Positions 48,827 through 61,014 of a stretch of DNA of 64,000 nt are shown in pieces (position 1 is the first letter of the stretch; every line of letters begins with the position of its first letter). The notes beneath the pieces were generated by a model. It did not search any database, had not been told where the DNA came from, and saw nothing but the letters and a program-made list of their open reading frames with translations. Origin of the DNA: Glandiceps talaboti (lineage: Eukaryota > Hemichordata > Enteropneusta > Spengelidae). The stretch is taken from assembly GCF_964340395.1 (NCBI RefSeq), contig NC_135563.1, positions 6,884,422-6,948,421 on the forward strand. The letters run 5' to 3'. A program made the position numbers and the translations under genes.

Positions 48827-50034
48827 TTTCTACAATATCGTACATGCACTGCACGAACTGACCACAACTTGGCAGGCAAAAAATGATGACCGAACTCCGG
48901 GAGATCGCAGAGGTAGGTGTTCGACGACTAAACTAAACTCAACATATCTGATTATTACAGACTACTTTCCGAGTATTCAATGCATTTTCCGCCGCTTTCA
49001 AAATATGTAACAGCTTTACATCGCAGAATTCCCCCCACACGTCAAAGAAGTCGGCAATAAAGTCACTTTTGGCCTCTATAATCCTGGGTCTTACGATCAG
49101 TGCCTGAACTTCCGTGTTTCCTTGTGAGGTCACTCCCAGCAGTCATTGCGATCAAGGCCGGAAGAGAAACTCTTGACCAATCAGATCACAGAATCGTACT
49201 CACAGCTTGTATCTTAAGTTCAACTGAGTGCACAAAACTGTCTGATTTGCGCTCGGATCACGAGTACTCGTATGACCCCCTGCAATTTTTTTTAAAACTA
49301 CACTACAGTACAGTACAGTGCAGTAGGACAGTTGAAATAGCTATTACAGTCTGTCTGTTCGTCTATCTGTCATTCTGTATCATCCCAGTGTATTATCATT
49401 CCCTAAAAAAGAGCCTGCACAAATGAGATGTTATTCGGTATACACATTCTTTATTATTTTAATATCTAGTAAGTTTTTGAGCAAATTTCATTGATACTAT
49501 TATGATTAAATATTTACCAATTCACATATATAGTGAATGCGCAGATTGTCATTTCTGTCAGTGGAGTACAAAACTGCAAAGGAAATAACAATAATAATAA
49601 TCTTTATTGCATAACATCATGCTTAAGTGAACATGATAAGGCAAGCAAAGCTAATTTGTGTGGTGAATAGTCTTTTATTACCAGACTACATGGAGACTGA
49701 TTATATATCCAAAAGAAAGGGAAATTTTTTTATCATCCGAGGTCAAAATATGCCAAATTTTACTTTTTGCCAAATAAATAATGATATAATCTATCTTACG
49801 ATGAGAATGGCAAAAATAAGAATTTTGAACTATTTTTGTGTGAAAATTTGTATTTGTTCTTGTGTGTGTGTATGTGTGTGTGTGGGGGGGAGGGGGTGCT
49901 TTTATTGTCAAACACAAATCCTTCCTATTATAATTATTATTTCTGCAATCAGATCAAGGCGACCATGCATTCTTCACAGGTCATCCTACTGTTCTGTTTG
50001 ACTGAAGCCTGTATTGTACCATGCATGAGCCAGA

Positions 50035-50660
50035 TTCAACAAAATTATGGAATATATATTCTGGTTGTTCTACATCACGACAACGTGCATCTATGTCACG
50101 ACAACATCTGTCTACATCACTGGTTTTGCTGTGTTCGAGATATGAGTCAAAATGTTCAAAATTGCCAATTATCCCCCCCCCCCCATTTGTTTTCATATTA
50201 ATACTGGCAGTGGTATATTTATGTTATTCTCCAATATACTTCTTCATTCAGTCGGAAAATACTCGTGACCTAGGGTTGCCACTACTCGTCTATCCACTCG
50301 TAGTGACAAACACCCCCTAGGTCACTCATATTTTCCTTGGCTGAACAAAGAAAAATATTGGAGAGTAACATTTAATTATACCAAATGCACGTTGAACACA
50401 TGGAAGCAGAAAATATGGTATTTATACCCCAGTCATTCTAACTCACATCCATACGTCTATATCATTGGTTCTGCAGTATTCAAAGTATGAGTGAAGACAT
50501 TCAGAACCACCATTATTATTTCCCTATATTTTTCTTTATTCATCTGGAAAATACTCCTGACCTAAGGATTTTGTTACTATTATTACTTGTCTTTGAGCTG
50601 TGGTGGCAAGGCCCCTTAGGTTACTCGTATTTTTCCTGGCTGAATGAAGACAATTTGGGG
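50035..50660. mobile_element. family I element with palindromic core
   Basis: Contains GGAAAATACTCGTGACCTAG and, inverted, CTAGGTCACTCATATTTTCC, flanked by CCAATATACTTCTTCATTCA and its complement-like TGAACAAAGAAAAATATTGG. A second, related half follows at 50400-50660. Non-coding; MITE-like by structure and dispersal. Confidence 0.65.
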
Positions 50661-51716
50661 GAATACATTAATATCAATTAACCCATACCTATTGCTATTG
50701 TTATACCGATACAATGTCATTTGTCTGTATAAAACATTGTATGCTCCCAAGGGAGTTCAGGAAGTATAAGAACCATTGTGCTATTACAGGTCCATGCCAG
50801 GGGTAATAATTGTAAAGCACTTTGAACACAGAGAGGGAAAGCACTATATAGAAACTAGCATTATTATTATTTTTATTTGAAGAGAGTGAATTTAGATGGC
50901 AATATTGACTTGTTCAAGTCAATGGGATTTCTTTGCTTGTTTGAATAACATCCAATCAACTTTGTAAGCATTATTTGTCTTTTGTGAGATAGTGTCATCA
51001 GTGAAGAGAACATAAATATTTTGAGAGATAACCACAGTTAAGAAAACTAAATAACTATGGCTGTAGAGAACATAAGAAATCATGCACATGCACACAAAGG
51101 GGACAGTTCTTGTCTAATACATTGTACCAATGACTTCCTATATATACATTTACTAATTTAGTATACTAGTGAACATTTCAATAGAACTAACTTCTGAATT
51201 CTTCAGACCACAATAATAGATATGACATCATACCATAACACACACATACAGCACAGCTCAAAATTAACAGTAGTCCCATGTCCACAGACTACTAATTTTC
51301 GTCATGGGGCTACCATAATTTGCAGCTGTAGCCCACTCAGGCTACCACTGGTTATGTGATGATTTAAAGAATGGAACATTTATGGACATCAAAGTATTTT
51401 AATAACACACATTTCCAATACAGGAAATCTGTTTTCAGTTCAGGAATATGGGACTATTGGTCACCATCCTTGGGCTACCACTTTCTGAAATTGGTAACCC
51501 ACTACGACTACCAAAGAAAAAAGTTAATTTTTAGCTGTATCTATATTAATAGAAGTTATAAAACTTTTAAGTACAAATAAAAAATGTGCATTTGAAAAAC
51601 ACTCATTATGCTGTCTTTTCTATATTCTACATGTAGGTATATCCTTTAGTTTACCATGGTCTATGGTTTATCCACATATTACCCACAGTGCACCACATGA
51701 GTTCCATCATCCTTTA

Positions 51717-51762
51717 AATGAATGAATGAATGAATGAATGAATGAATGAATGAATGAATGAA
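51717..51762. repeat. (AATG)n microsatellite
   Basis: About eleven AATG units. Confidence 0.95.
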
Positions 51763-52088
51763 AAAGTAACAATAGGGAAATAAAAAAACCTAAATCTATG
51801 CAAAACTCAATCTGATTAAAATCTGATGTTAGATAGGCTGGTTTTCCTGTATTTACCTTTATTCCATCGTTATTGCGTCTTTTACGTTAGTTTTTTTTTT
51901 TCCTGGGCGAACGCCTTTCCAAAAGTACAATATCACTACATCCCATCCATGAAATAGGATCATTTGATTTTGACCATACGATATGGGTTTGATAAAAAAA
52001 GAAGCCAACAAGTCCTTGAGTCTACATTAAACTTTTTTGACCTCATATGGCAGGTCTTCTGTTGATTGTTTTGTTTATATTACTAACT

Positions 52089-52094
52089 TTTATT
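52089..52094 (-). terminator. candidate polyadenylation signal of PRMT6
   Basis: AATAAA on the minus strand about 215 bases beyond the PRMT6 stop codon. Confidence 0.4.
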
Positions 52095-52307
52095 TTGTTC
52101 ATTTTAGTATAGATTTTACACCCTCAAGAAGACCTCCAGTGCAAGGTTGAAACATTAATGGTAGGGTAATCAATTAATAGATTAACGTCCACTTTTTTTA
52201 TCAGAACCCAATGTCTCATATTTTCAAGTCCATGTCTCTAAATTGTCTTGTCATTATGGTTGGACTGACTGCAGTTTTGAATTTTTCACAAAGAACTTAC
52301 AATGTGT

Positions 52308-52948
52308 CTACATCCCATCCATGAAATAAGACTGTGTAGTTATTGTCTGATTTGGACCGATGGCATACTGCAAATCTATGTCCAGAAATCTTGTACATTT
52401 TGGTTTAATGGTAATATTTCCATTGATGACTGTATCTTGCTCAACTTCTTCGCTCTTCTTGAGATATAGAGCAGTTTGTTGCCAGTGTGTTTTCAGACTA
52501 TATGGTGAGGTAGAGAGTGTCACTTCTTTGTCACATGGAAATGAGACTGAAAACCAGCCAACAAAGCCCTGTAGTTTAGCCTGACCATGACAATTGAAAT
52601 TAAACTTTCCCTCAATCTTGCATAGATCTGATTGATTGATGGTAGAGATATCAATGGTTGTAATCTTGCAAGGATGGGAAATTAGTTGGTCTCCATATAT
52701 GGAAAGAACATGTGCCTTTCTTGTGTAGTTTTCTGTAACACGCTGACCAAGGAAAGACATATCTACTCCATACTTCTCTTTAACACTCATCCAAATATCA
52801 CGCTCTTCCTGAAGGAATTCTTCAAAGAAGTCACTTTGTTTTGGAGTTACTGGGTGTAATTCTCTATCTTTACTGCCCACTCTTTCATCAGTATGATCAC
52901 CACCACCACCACCACCACCACCACCACCACCACCATCATTAACATGAA

Positions 52949-52983
<35 letters not shown>

Positions 52984-53519
52984 CCACCATCACATCTCAT
53001 GGGAGCTAGATACATCGTTGCCATATTTGGTAAAATGATTCCTCCATCCTTCAACCACTTGTCACGTGCAAAAATGACGCAATTCAGCATGGATTCAAAG
53101 ACAAGGAAGTATCCCATCCATTCACTGACAATAACATCAACCTTTTCCGGTAGATCCACTTCTTCAATTCGCCCTCTGATCAACTCTATCTTATCTTCCA
53201 ATTTATTATGTCGAATAACTTCCTCGGCTACGTTTGCAATCGCACTTGCTTCGACTGCGTATACTTTCTTAGCTCCTGCTTGTGCACAAAAACAACTTAA
53301 TATGCCAGTGCCAGCACCGACATCAGCAACCACTTTACCAAGGATTTTATCACTGCATCGTAAGATGGCCAGTCGGTACGAATTAGTACGTACGGAGTCT
53401 CCGATCATTCCAGCGTGTACAGACAAATCGTCATACGAATGAAAATATGCATCGTCATTGTTTTTTGTGACCGAAATCTTCGGCCGTTTTGTTGGTGGAC
53501 TGGATGACATCGTATCCAT
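52308..53519 (-). CDS. PRMT6: protein arginine N-methyltransferase 6
   Basis: Nuclear type I arginine methyltransferase that makes asymmetric dimethylarginine from S-adenosylmethionine, with histone H3R2 as the best-known substrate. A single uninterrupted frame of 403 residues; vertebrate PRMT6 is also a single-coding-exon gene and about 375 residues. Visible motifs: SVHAGMIGDSVRTNSY near 33-48, motif I DVGAGTG at 66-72, VYAVEAS with acidic residue 90, the double-E loop SEWMGYFLVFE (Glu133 and Glu142), GVDMS near 251, and the THW loop at 344-346. The region between LAPM and KEKYGVDMS is expanded by about 60 residues with runs of 11 Asp and 12 Gly, which come from (GAT)n and (GGT)n tracts; outside it the fold is intact. 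The first Met is used; Met4 is an alternative. A GCCGCCATTT motif sits about 70 bases upstream. Confidence 0.96.
52900..52992. repeat. coding (CAC)n/(CAT)n trinucleotide tracts in PRMT6
   Basis: Read on the minus strand these give poly-Asp then poly-Gly without disturbing the frame. Confidence 0.95.
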
Positions 53520-53586
53520 AATGAGAGTTCAATGTTGTGATCGCTCCGGAGCTTCGATTCAACCACGTTTTTTCTATTTCATGTGC

Positions 53587-53597
53587 GCCGCCATTTT
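53587..53597. promoter_or_regulatory. YY1-like motif upstream of PRMT6
   Basis: GCCGCCATTTT matches the YY1 core and lies about 70 bases upstream of the PRMT6 ATG, a common place for this initiator-proximal element in TATA-less promoters. Motif-based inference. Confidence 0.4.
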
Positions 53598-54145
53598 TTT
53601 AGAGACTCATGGGAAACGACAACCTAAGTTGGTTGTCATAAGTCATAGTGTAAACTATTAACTTCATTGCAAATTGCAATAATAATATCGACAACGATTT
53701 TTATAGAAAAAATAGTTGTATAATTAGATTAATATTCAGAAAAGATTTATGACGTATAAACTCAATATAGTTTTATGGAGAAGAGTGTAAACGAATAAAA
53801 CGCACATTCTCATACTGTTAAGTTTAACCGAGTTAGGGGTGTTAATTTGCGCTCTATCTATCTCTCCACATGATCTAGGAGCAGAGCACCCGGCTTCAAG
53901 CATTACCTTCTACTGTGTGTATGTATATGTGGGTAAGTGTAAGTCACATAATTATGGCTATGACATTGATTTCAAATTTATCTAGTTGTAAATAAGCCTC
54001 TATTCATTGTCAAGTAATTAAAAGATACACTGTACAACTGTGTGTTTATGCCACAACCATCACAGAGATGGGACTGTGGCCACAACTACATCAGTACATG
54101 TACATATGTAGCATGGATCATGTATTACATCCATGGTATTAGTAA

Positions 54146-54147
54146 CT

Positions 54148-54191
<44 letters not shown>

Positions 54192-54398
54192 AAAAGTAAC
54201 TTTTGGTTAATTTGCTTTGAATAGGGTAACTATGTATCTGTGTTTTATGCAATTAGATGATTGTTTTAGTGTGTTTCAGAATTTTGATGATTATTTGATA
54301 TTCTTTGATAACTAAATAGCACAGCATCCATAGTTACACATGTAGCCTGTTTACTTGCTGGATCTGTGACTCTTCTACACAAAATCTCTATCTATCTA

Positions 54399-54477
<79 letters not shown>
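54146..54477. repeat. (AAT)n and (TCTA)n-(TCTG)n microsatellites
   Basis: (AAT)n at 54146-54188 and a TCTA-to-TCTG tract at 54387-54477, in the region between the divergently transcribed PRMT6 and GNAT genes. Nothing else is recognised in 53600-54940. Confidence 0.93.
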
Positions 54478-54478
<1 letters not shown>

Positions 54479-54952
54479 AGGATAGAATTTGAGAGTAGTT
54501 ACATAACAGATCATAGCGCATACAACTTACAAGCTATAATTATAATAGTTACACTTGTTGTACTTATAAATTGGCCACATATCAATTTTTTTCACTCACA
54601 AGACGAGTGCGAATTGGGGGGTGGGGGGCACCTGGAGTAATGACTCAAAAAGGGGATGATTACTCACACGGAGCCCGCAGGTGCTATGTTTGCTGGGCCT
54701 GGGTGACTCTGGGATAGCCTGTGGACTGACTGAGAAGGCCTTGACAGCTCCACAGCAACGTGATATAGAGCATGCAACATAGCCCTGTCACGTAGTCCCA
54801 AACCGAATGGATCTCTGTAGCATTTGTGTTTGTGTGTGTGTATTTGTCTGCATAACAGAAAATCGCTGGGAGCAATTCCCTGCACAAATAAATTTTAAAA
54901 AAATGAAAAAATAATAAAAATATATATATATATATATCTTTTTTCAGGCAAT

Positions 54953-56315
54953 ATGATATCACCAAGACTGTTCTCAAGACATTCCTGCATTAGGCTGTGC
55001 ATACACAGATTGAATAGGAATGTTAAACGACTATACAGTAATGTGACAAGTGAAGTCTCCATACGACAGATGAAACCAGATGAAGCAACTACAGTTCTCC
55101 CCCGAGCGGCTCAAGAGGGCAGTAGTCCAACACCATATGAATGTCAAACTATAACTCACTGCAACCCAGATGGTGTGTTTGTTGCAGAGACCAAAGCTGC
55201 AGGAATTATTGGTTCTATCTCTGCTCTAAAGTACAGTGAAACACTTGGCCATGTCGGATTCTATCACGTGGATCCAGAATATCGAGGAAAAGGCATTGGG
55301 AAAGAATTATGGAACAAAGCTGTCCAGTATTTAGGAGAAAATTGTAATATTGGTATTGATGTACCAACATCAAGGACAGAATTGCTGACAAAATTAGGAT
55401 TCCAAAGAGCCTGGACCAGCTGTAGATATAAAGGGATTGGTGTTGCATTGCTTCCTGAGGTCATTGATACCCACCACGTCCGTCCACTCGCAAGGCTACC
55501 TTTAGCTCCATTGGTGGAATTTGATTCCCAGGTGTTTACTGCTGAAAGGAGAAAGTTGGTTCAGAGGTGGTCCAACACCCCAAAACCAGGTGGATCATAT
55601 GCCGCAGTGAAAGGTAAGCATAGGATTGTGCCCTCATTTGCATATCATTTGCATACAAGTATGCAATAACGTTTTCAGTATTGCACTGCAGTGCAAATAC
55701 CAGCAGTCTGCACACACTGTATGGTGCAAGTACTCACTGGTATATATAGAAATAACAACTCCTTATGATGTCCTTGAATCTATAGCAAATAGGAATAATA
55801 ATCTACTTGCTCAGTATTAGTCGGTAAAATACGAGGTGTCATGTTATGCCTATCTTTTTGTGATCAATGAATGGATCTTAGTTTCAATTTTTGAACATTA
55901 ATCAAATTTTTTGAAAAAGCCTGTCAAGATGCAAAACTAATCACAGATTCAAACCATTTTCGTACTTATTTACTGCTTATTTGTCAAAATTGTAATTCTT
56001 GTCTGTGTTTTGGTTTTAGAGGGAAGCATCCTAGGATATGCTGTGATTCAACCATCTATAGAGGGACATGTGATCGGCCCACTGTATGCAGCCAATACAG
56101 CACTCACTCAGGCCTTGCTACTAACACTATTTGCACAAGTTCCAGAACAAACCATCTACGTTGATGCACCTGTAGACAATCCGTCTTTCATTCAGTTGTT
56201 ATCTGTGGATTTGAGGATGGAAGCCATGTTTGAGTCTGTCAGGATGTACAGCAAGGGTGATCCTGGTGTCGTATTAGATAAAATGTTTGCCTTGAGTAGT
56301 CTAGAAATGGGATAA
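54953..56315 (+). CDS. GNAT-family acetyltransferase with two acetyltransferase-like domains
   Basis: Two coding exons, 54953-55613 and 56020-56315, joined in phase 1, giving 318 residues. The first exon begins after an acceptor at 54947, so a 5' non-coding exon probably exists. Residues 1 to about 30 are Arg-rich, Ser-containing and free of acidic residues (MISPRLFSRHSCIRLCIHRL), like a mitochondrial presequence. Next is a GNAT domain with strand GHVGFYHVDPEY and the acetyl-CoA pyrophosphate loop RGKGIGKEL, then IGIDVPTSRTELLTKLGFQ. The C-terminal part (GSILGYAVIQPSIEGHVIGPLYAAN; TIYVDAPVDN; a final RMYSKGDPG) resembles the second, Acetyltransf_18-like domain in invertebrate holothin-acyltransferase-like proteins. 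The substrate cannot be told from sequence. Confidence 0.85.
55632..55750. repeat. dispersed repeat, family J
   Basis: Second copy of the 38685-38815 repeat (CATTTGCATATCATTTGCAT; GCACTGCAGTGCAAATACCA). It starts about 19 bases after the exon 1 donor of the GNAT gene. Confidence 0.65.
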
Positions 56316-57560
56316 GTTATGATTTATAAGTTTGGTTTGATAGATAGATAATGATGTCATAGTTCTATATTTATAATGAGGAGTACCATGCACTCGCTCT
56401 CTGTCAGCTGAGCTGCAAGTCCGGTTAGTATCACCTCCGCACAGACCTATGGTAGCACAATGGTCCTTTCATTTCTTCTTTTTTCAAATCCCAGGGGAGC
56501 ATACTACAGTCCCACTGAAACACATAGTTCATTGTTCTATCAGGTCCCCATTTATACACCTTGGTTTAGATGTTGCACAAGGACTCTAACCAATCAGTGA
56601 TGAAGCTCGAATTCAAACTAACAACTATTAAATTCTGAGTCCCAACTATTACAATTTGACCTGTAGGATTGTCATTTTAAAATTAATATTACATCATAAT
56701 GGAACTTTTTGTAACTAAAATCACAAGCATATATTTCATTAATTTTCCAATTGCTTTTGTCAAGTTTGTCGAGTTCTCCACTCATGTTACTTTAGTCCCT
56801 ACCAGTGTTTTTGTTACAATATTCGTGGTAAGTAGGTGAATCGATGGCCAAGTTCACCACTAATTTTACCAGGGCTTCCTATCCAATTTACTTTATTATT
56901 ACCATCAAAAGGTCACATGTAGAACAGACGATGACACCAAATGTGAATGTAAGGTTTAAGAATGGCTAAAGATTCTCAAATATTGTCTAGTAGTATCTCT
57001 TTTACTTACTTCTAAATCACTAATAAGTATATATTCTGACAAGCAGTGTAGCACTGCGGTATATAACTGTGTGACTTAGCAACTGAAGTGGCAATGTAGA
57101 TAAGTGATCTAAATGTGTATTTAATAAATAAAATATTGATACTTTATACAATACAGGAGATGGCAGTGTTAACATGTTTTTATTAATGATAAACTGAATT
57201 ATACACCTTCCTTTTTCCCCTGCTCACTTGGTTGGATTCCCTCGCCAACTTCAAATATACATTCAAGTTGATAAATGATGTAAGTATGATACAACTAAAT
57301 TTGACCAAGTGTCCCAGTTAGTCTGTCTCAAGCTAAGTTAAAACTACCACTAGCAACGAGTTTCTATATTTATCAAAGAGTAATATTTCACTCCTTGGTT
57401 GTAAACAAATTGTTGATAAGACCAAAGTTGGAATAGTCTACTAGACATGCTACATTGCATGCACATCCGTACAGTAAACTATCGTCATTGAAAACTGTGA
57501 ACTCGATGCATGACTGGTGTTCTATTCTAAGCCATGTATGAGTGTGGCGATAGTGATAGT
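56316..57560. other. intergenic stretch downstream of the GNAT gene
   Basis: AT-rich unique sequence. An AATAAA at about 57123 could serve the GNAT gene but is about 800 bases away. No other feature seen. Confidence 0.4.
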
Positions 57561-57564
57561 TAAG

Positions 57565-57744
57565 TAATAACACATGCCAGCGAGGGCAATATCACCATTT
57601 AGTGCCTGCCCAAGGGTTGACACTCTTTACCAAAATTTTGATGATGCCCGAGCCGAAGTGAGGGCATCATCAAAATTTTGGTAAAGAGTGTCAGCCCGAG
57701 GGCAGGCACTAAATGGCGATATTGCCCGAGTGCATGTGTTATTA
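57565..57744. mobile_element. near-perfect foldback element, family F
   Basis: A 180-bp palindrome. It opens TAATAACACATGCCAGCGAG and closes CGAGTGCATGTGTTATTA. The arms meet around GATGATGCCCGAGCCGAAGT, where the 12-base loop lies. Arm identity is high by eye, so it is probably a recent insertion. Related start and internal blocks occur at 18694-18995. Confidence 0.8.
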
Positions 57745-57747
57745 ATT

Positions 57748-58406
57748 TTATTACACCGTCCCACCATAGATTGTTGAACTCTGAAATAATGACGCTGAAG
57801 CTGATCTTGGTATCTCAATGTTGACTTGACGGTTGCTTTGTGGATCGTTTGCCGACACTAACTCATCGACAACAGCCATGTCCTGAGACAGAGATAGTAG
57901 TGGGGACTGAAGGGAGTTAGCATTGCTGTGGTTTTCTTTTCCGATGCCCGGCGATCGCTGTTGTTGCAGCTCACCTGTGCTTCTCGACGTATTTACACTA
58001 CCGGATGGATTGATACAAGTTAGCGTATTGCTGTTGCCATAGTAGCAGGCCCTAAACGTTTCAGCCATTTGTTTCTTCTGTGCCAAAAACAGAGACGGAA
58101 TGATTGGTAGTAATTTTTGTGTTCTTACTGTCCAATTCTAATAAAATGTCATCGAGTTCTGTACCGGAAAGGTTTGCGTGTCTTACTGCGACAGTCGCCA
58201 TGTCTGAGCGAAAGTAGTGAACGACAATTTGTTATGCGCAGAAGCAGTGCGCAGTGGTTCAAACAACTTCAGCGGGCAATAGTCCCGGGCATTAGTCTCT
58301 GCACGAGCGGGCAATATCACCTTGTGGGCAATAGCCCAGTTAAAATCGGTCACGTGATACGAGTCTGACCAATCACAGCCTTCGGAAGAACGCCGAGGTG
58401 TAATAA
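57748..58406. mobile_element. family F-related element with internal open frame
   Basis: Ends TTATTACACC at the left and GGTGTAATAA at the right, a 10-bp inverted repeat, with internal GGGCAATAGTCCCGGGCA and GGGCAATATCACC blocks also found in the hairpin next to it. A minus-strand frame at 57751-58086 encodes 111 hydrophilic residues rich in Ser, Gln and Asn with no recognised domain. It may be a captured exon, a transposon protein remnant or chance. Confidence 0.45.
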
Positions 58407-58487
58407 TGATATATATCAGATTAGTAGTTTGTCTCTACCCTTAGTGATTACTGCTTCAGGTAGACTTTATTGCAGAGGAAATAATAG

Positions 58488-58630
58488 ACTGTAAGATACG
58501 TTGTGACGTTTCGCCCTCACCAGCCTCCTCTCTCACTAAGATACGTCATGATGTTTTGCCTTCACCGGCCTCCTCTAGTAGGGGTTGGCCGATGTGTGAG
58601 GGCGCCCCGTCACGGCGTACCTTACAGACT
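58488..58630. mobile_element. short palindromic element, family A (partly duplicated)
   Basis: Begins GACTGTAAGATACG and ends CGTACCTTACAGACT. The left arm block (TAAGATACGT, CCTCACC or CTTCACC, AGCCTCCTCT or GGCCTCCTCT) is present twice in tandem, the right arm once. Confidence 0.65.
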
Positions 58631-61010
58631 AAGGAAATAATCACAAGTGGGAAGTTTTAGTACAACTTGTAATGGGCAAACTGGGATGGTTGAAAGAATT
58701 GTGTTGTAATACTTTATGATCCAGCCAACAATGAATGGAGTTTGATAGGCAAGGTTGGTACAGGTTTGCAGACTGGGTACATCACATGGAAATAATCATA
58801 ACAATAGGTTTTCTGGAGAGGAAGTATACATATATGTGTAGCATCGTCGTAAACCACAGCCTGATTTATGGCACCATCCAAGACACATCACACAGAGGTC
58901 GCAGAAGAAATAACCGCTCTGGTTTGCGAGAATGTGTAGATAGTAATCTTCAAATACACATACAACATACATGTAGATAGCTTTGAGCTCATTATTTATT
59001 TATTCATTTGAAAATATACATACAGTATTATATAAGAGTTATCAAGATGGTTGTATGATGCTGTATAACTTACACCATGGAAGTATGACCCATGGTTATA
59101 CTTCCATGCTAACACTGAATGACAAGCAGTGACGATAACAGCTGCCTTTTTACAAAAATAAACCATACATTATTAATTAGTACTTTGTATTTTGATTGAG
59201 TACCTCCAGATGCCATTCATCAGAATATTTGACTGACGAGATATGCCAATCTTACGACATACATACTACCAAACTAGAGAGAGTATAGAGTTTCAATAAA
59301 GCACATCTCATACAATTTTTTTTTGTTCCGAATTACACAAACAAAACACAGGCACTGTGATACCATGCACACACTTGAAATGTTACATTTTATGTCACTG
59401 TGAACACAGTTTTGTGTTTGGATCTTCCTTGTTTCATCTCACAGTGATGTTGATTTGTGTATTATTTTATCATTATCTGTATTTTGATTTATCAGTGTAA
59501 TTGTTAACAAAAAATGTGAAACTGTTTTTAGTCTCTCTAGTTTGGTAGTATTGCCCTGATAATTGAACCTTCAGTTTTCTAAGATAGACACTAACTAAAA
59601 CTATTGTCGCAACATATTGATACAACAGTGATAAGCTACTGAATGGACATTGATTTAATTACAGACTCAGTAGGGAGGCATCTCTGAAAACTAGTTTATT
59701 TAGAGTTCCATGAACTTGCAGTGCTGTTTTGGGACTTCCAATGTTTACACTATCTTGATCACAGGGTGATTAGAATCACACAACAGAGGAACCGCTATCA
59801 CCCACTTGTGTAATTTAACACATTGAGGAACAATAGATTTAGTTTGCGTCTATCTTAGTAAACCGAAGGCTGGATTACCAGTTGATTTGAGTCTGACTTT
59901 GAGTAAAGTCTGTCATGGTTTGATGTTCGAAAATTCACTATAGTAGTATGGAAAAAAAAAAAAAATAAATGAAATATTTGGAAATAAATGCGACACTTTG
60001 GTGTGAACAACAATTTATATAATTAAAATCTGCATAATAGAGAGTAAAACGATATATATTGAATTTAATTTCATTGCCTCAATTTATTTAAAATGTATTC
60101 ATTTTAATGTAGACTCCTGGGCTAATCACAAAACAAATGCATAATGATGGTAACATTATGATGATATAATAATGGTGAAATAATGAAAATATAATGATAG
60201 CACAATAATGGTGAAAGTATGATAAAATAATCTTAAAATAATTATATTTTGGTGGAGAGTTCACCCTATATATTGAGTAGTCAAAAATGACTATATTCCG
60301 TGTCAAGTCTTCATATGAGTTGTATATTAGTATTGGTGTAGTAATATCAGTACATCTTGAGATACTGTCAATCATTGAGGGGTGTGGCCTCTACCTTCAC
60401 ATAGCCAATCAGAAACACTGTCAGTCTTTGCAAGCATTTTCAATCACTGAGAGGTGTGGCCTCCAGATAGCCAATCAGAGATGATTTCAAGCACTAAAGG
60501 CGTGTCTTTCAAACAACCAACCAATGCAATTACTGAGAACATTGTCAATCAATATTGACTTTGTCAGTCACCTGGAAGCAAAATAAACTAACTAAATTGA
60601 AATTGGTCCCTGGATTCATATAGAGTGGAGATAGAATTGTGCAAAGCTGGGTTGACGAGTTATTGTACCTTATGTCCCAAGTTAATACTCATACAAGCAT
60701 GCTCTTAGAAATATTGTGTAATTATATAATTCTGAAAAAAAAAGAGGCAAAAACATCATGTGACTACACTTTTACCAGTAGACTGAAAGATTCCTCACTG
60801 TGTACACTCCTTTTATCACTTGTTATGTTGAGTAAAAGGAGTGCCAACAATGGATCTTTCGGCCTACATTCAACAGATAATTTCTTTGCTCAGAAGAGAG
60901 AGAGAGAAGAGCCAGGTGAGGTGGAGTGGCACGGAACTAATTGTGTGTGGCATCACAAAACCCACCAGCCATGATACAAAGTTATGAGAAACATGAAAAT
61001 TAGGTATGAT
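58631..61010. other. intergenic stretch with one MITE
   Basis: AT-rich sequence without a supported gene. The small open frames at 58735-58980 and 60639-60974 have no recognisable features. The family G MITE at 59556-59881 is listed separately. Confidence 0.45.
59556..59881. mobile_element. MITE, family G (inverted relative to the first copy)
   Basis: Reverse complement of the 21921-22240 element along its whole length, with ends CTTCAGTTTTCTAAGATAGAC on the left and GTCTATCTTAGTAAACCGAA then GGCTGGATTACCAG on the right. Confidence 0.8.
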
Positions 61011-61014
61011 GAGT

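Larger units (their letters stand above)
48827..52307. other. intergenic stretch between NKIRAS and PRMT6
   Basis: No supported gene. It holds the family I hairpin at 50035-50660, a short block at about 50780-50880 (AAAGCACTTTGAACAC, then TATATAGAA and ATT units) that looks like the tail of a SINE or LINE, and an (AATG)n tract at 51717-51762. Confidence 0.5.

Noticed and set aside
49100-49426. 108-residue frame upstream of NKIRAS
   Set aside because: No recognisable domain; lies in the probable promoter region and ends in AT-rich sequence.
52999-53442. 147-residue plus-strand frame
   Set aside because: Antisense shadow of PRMT6.
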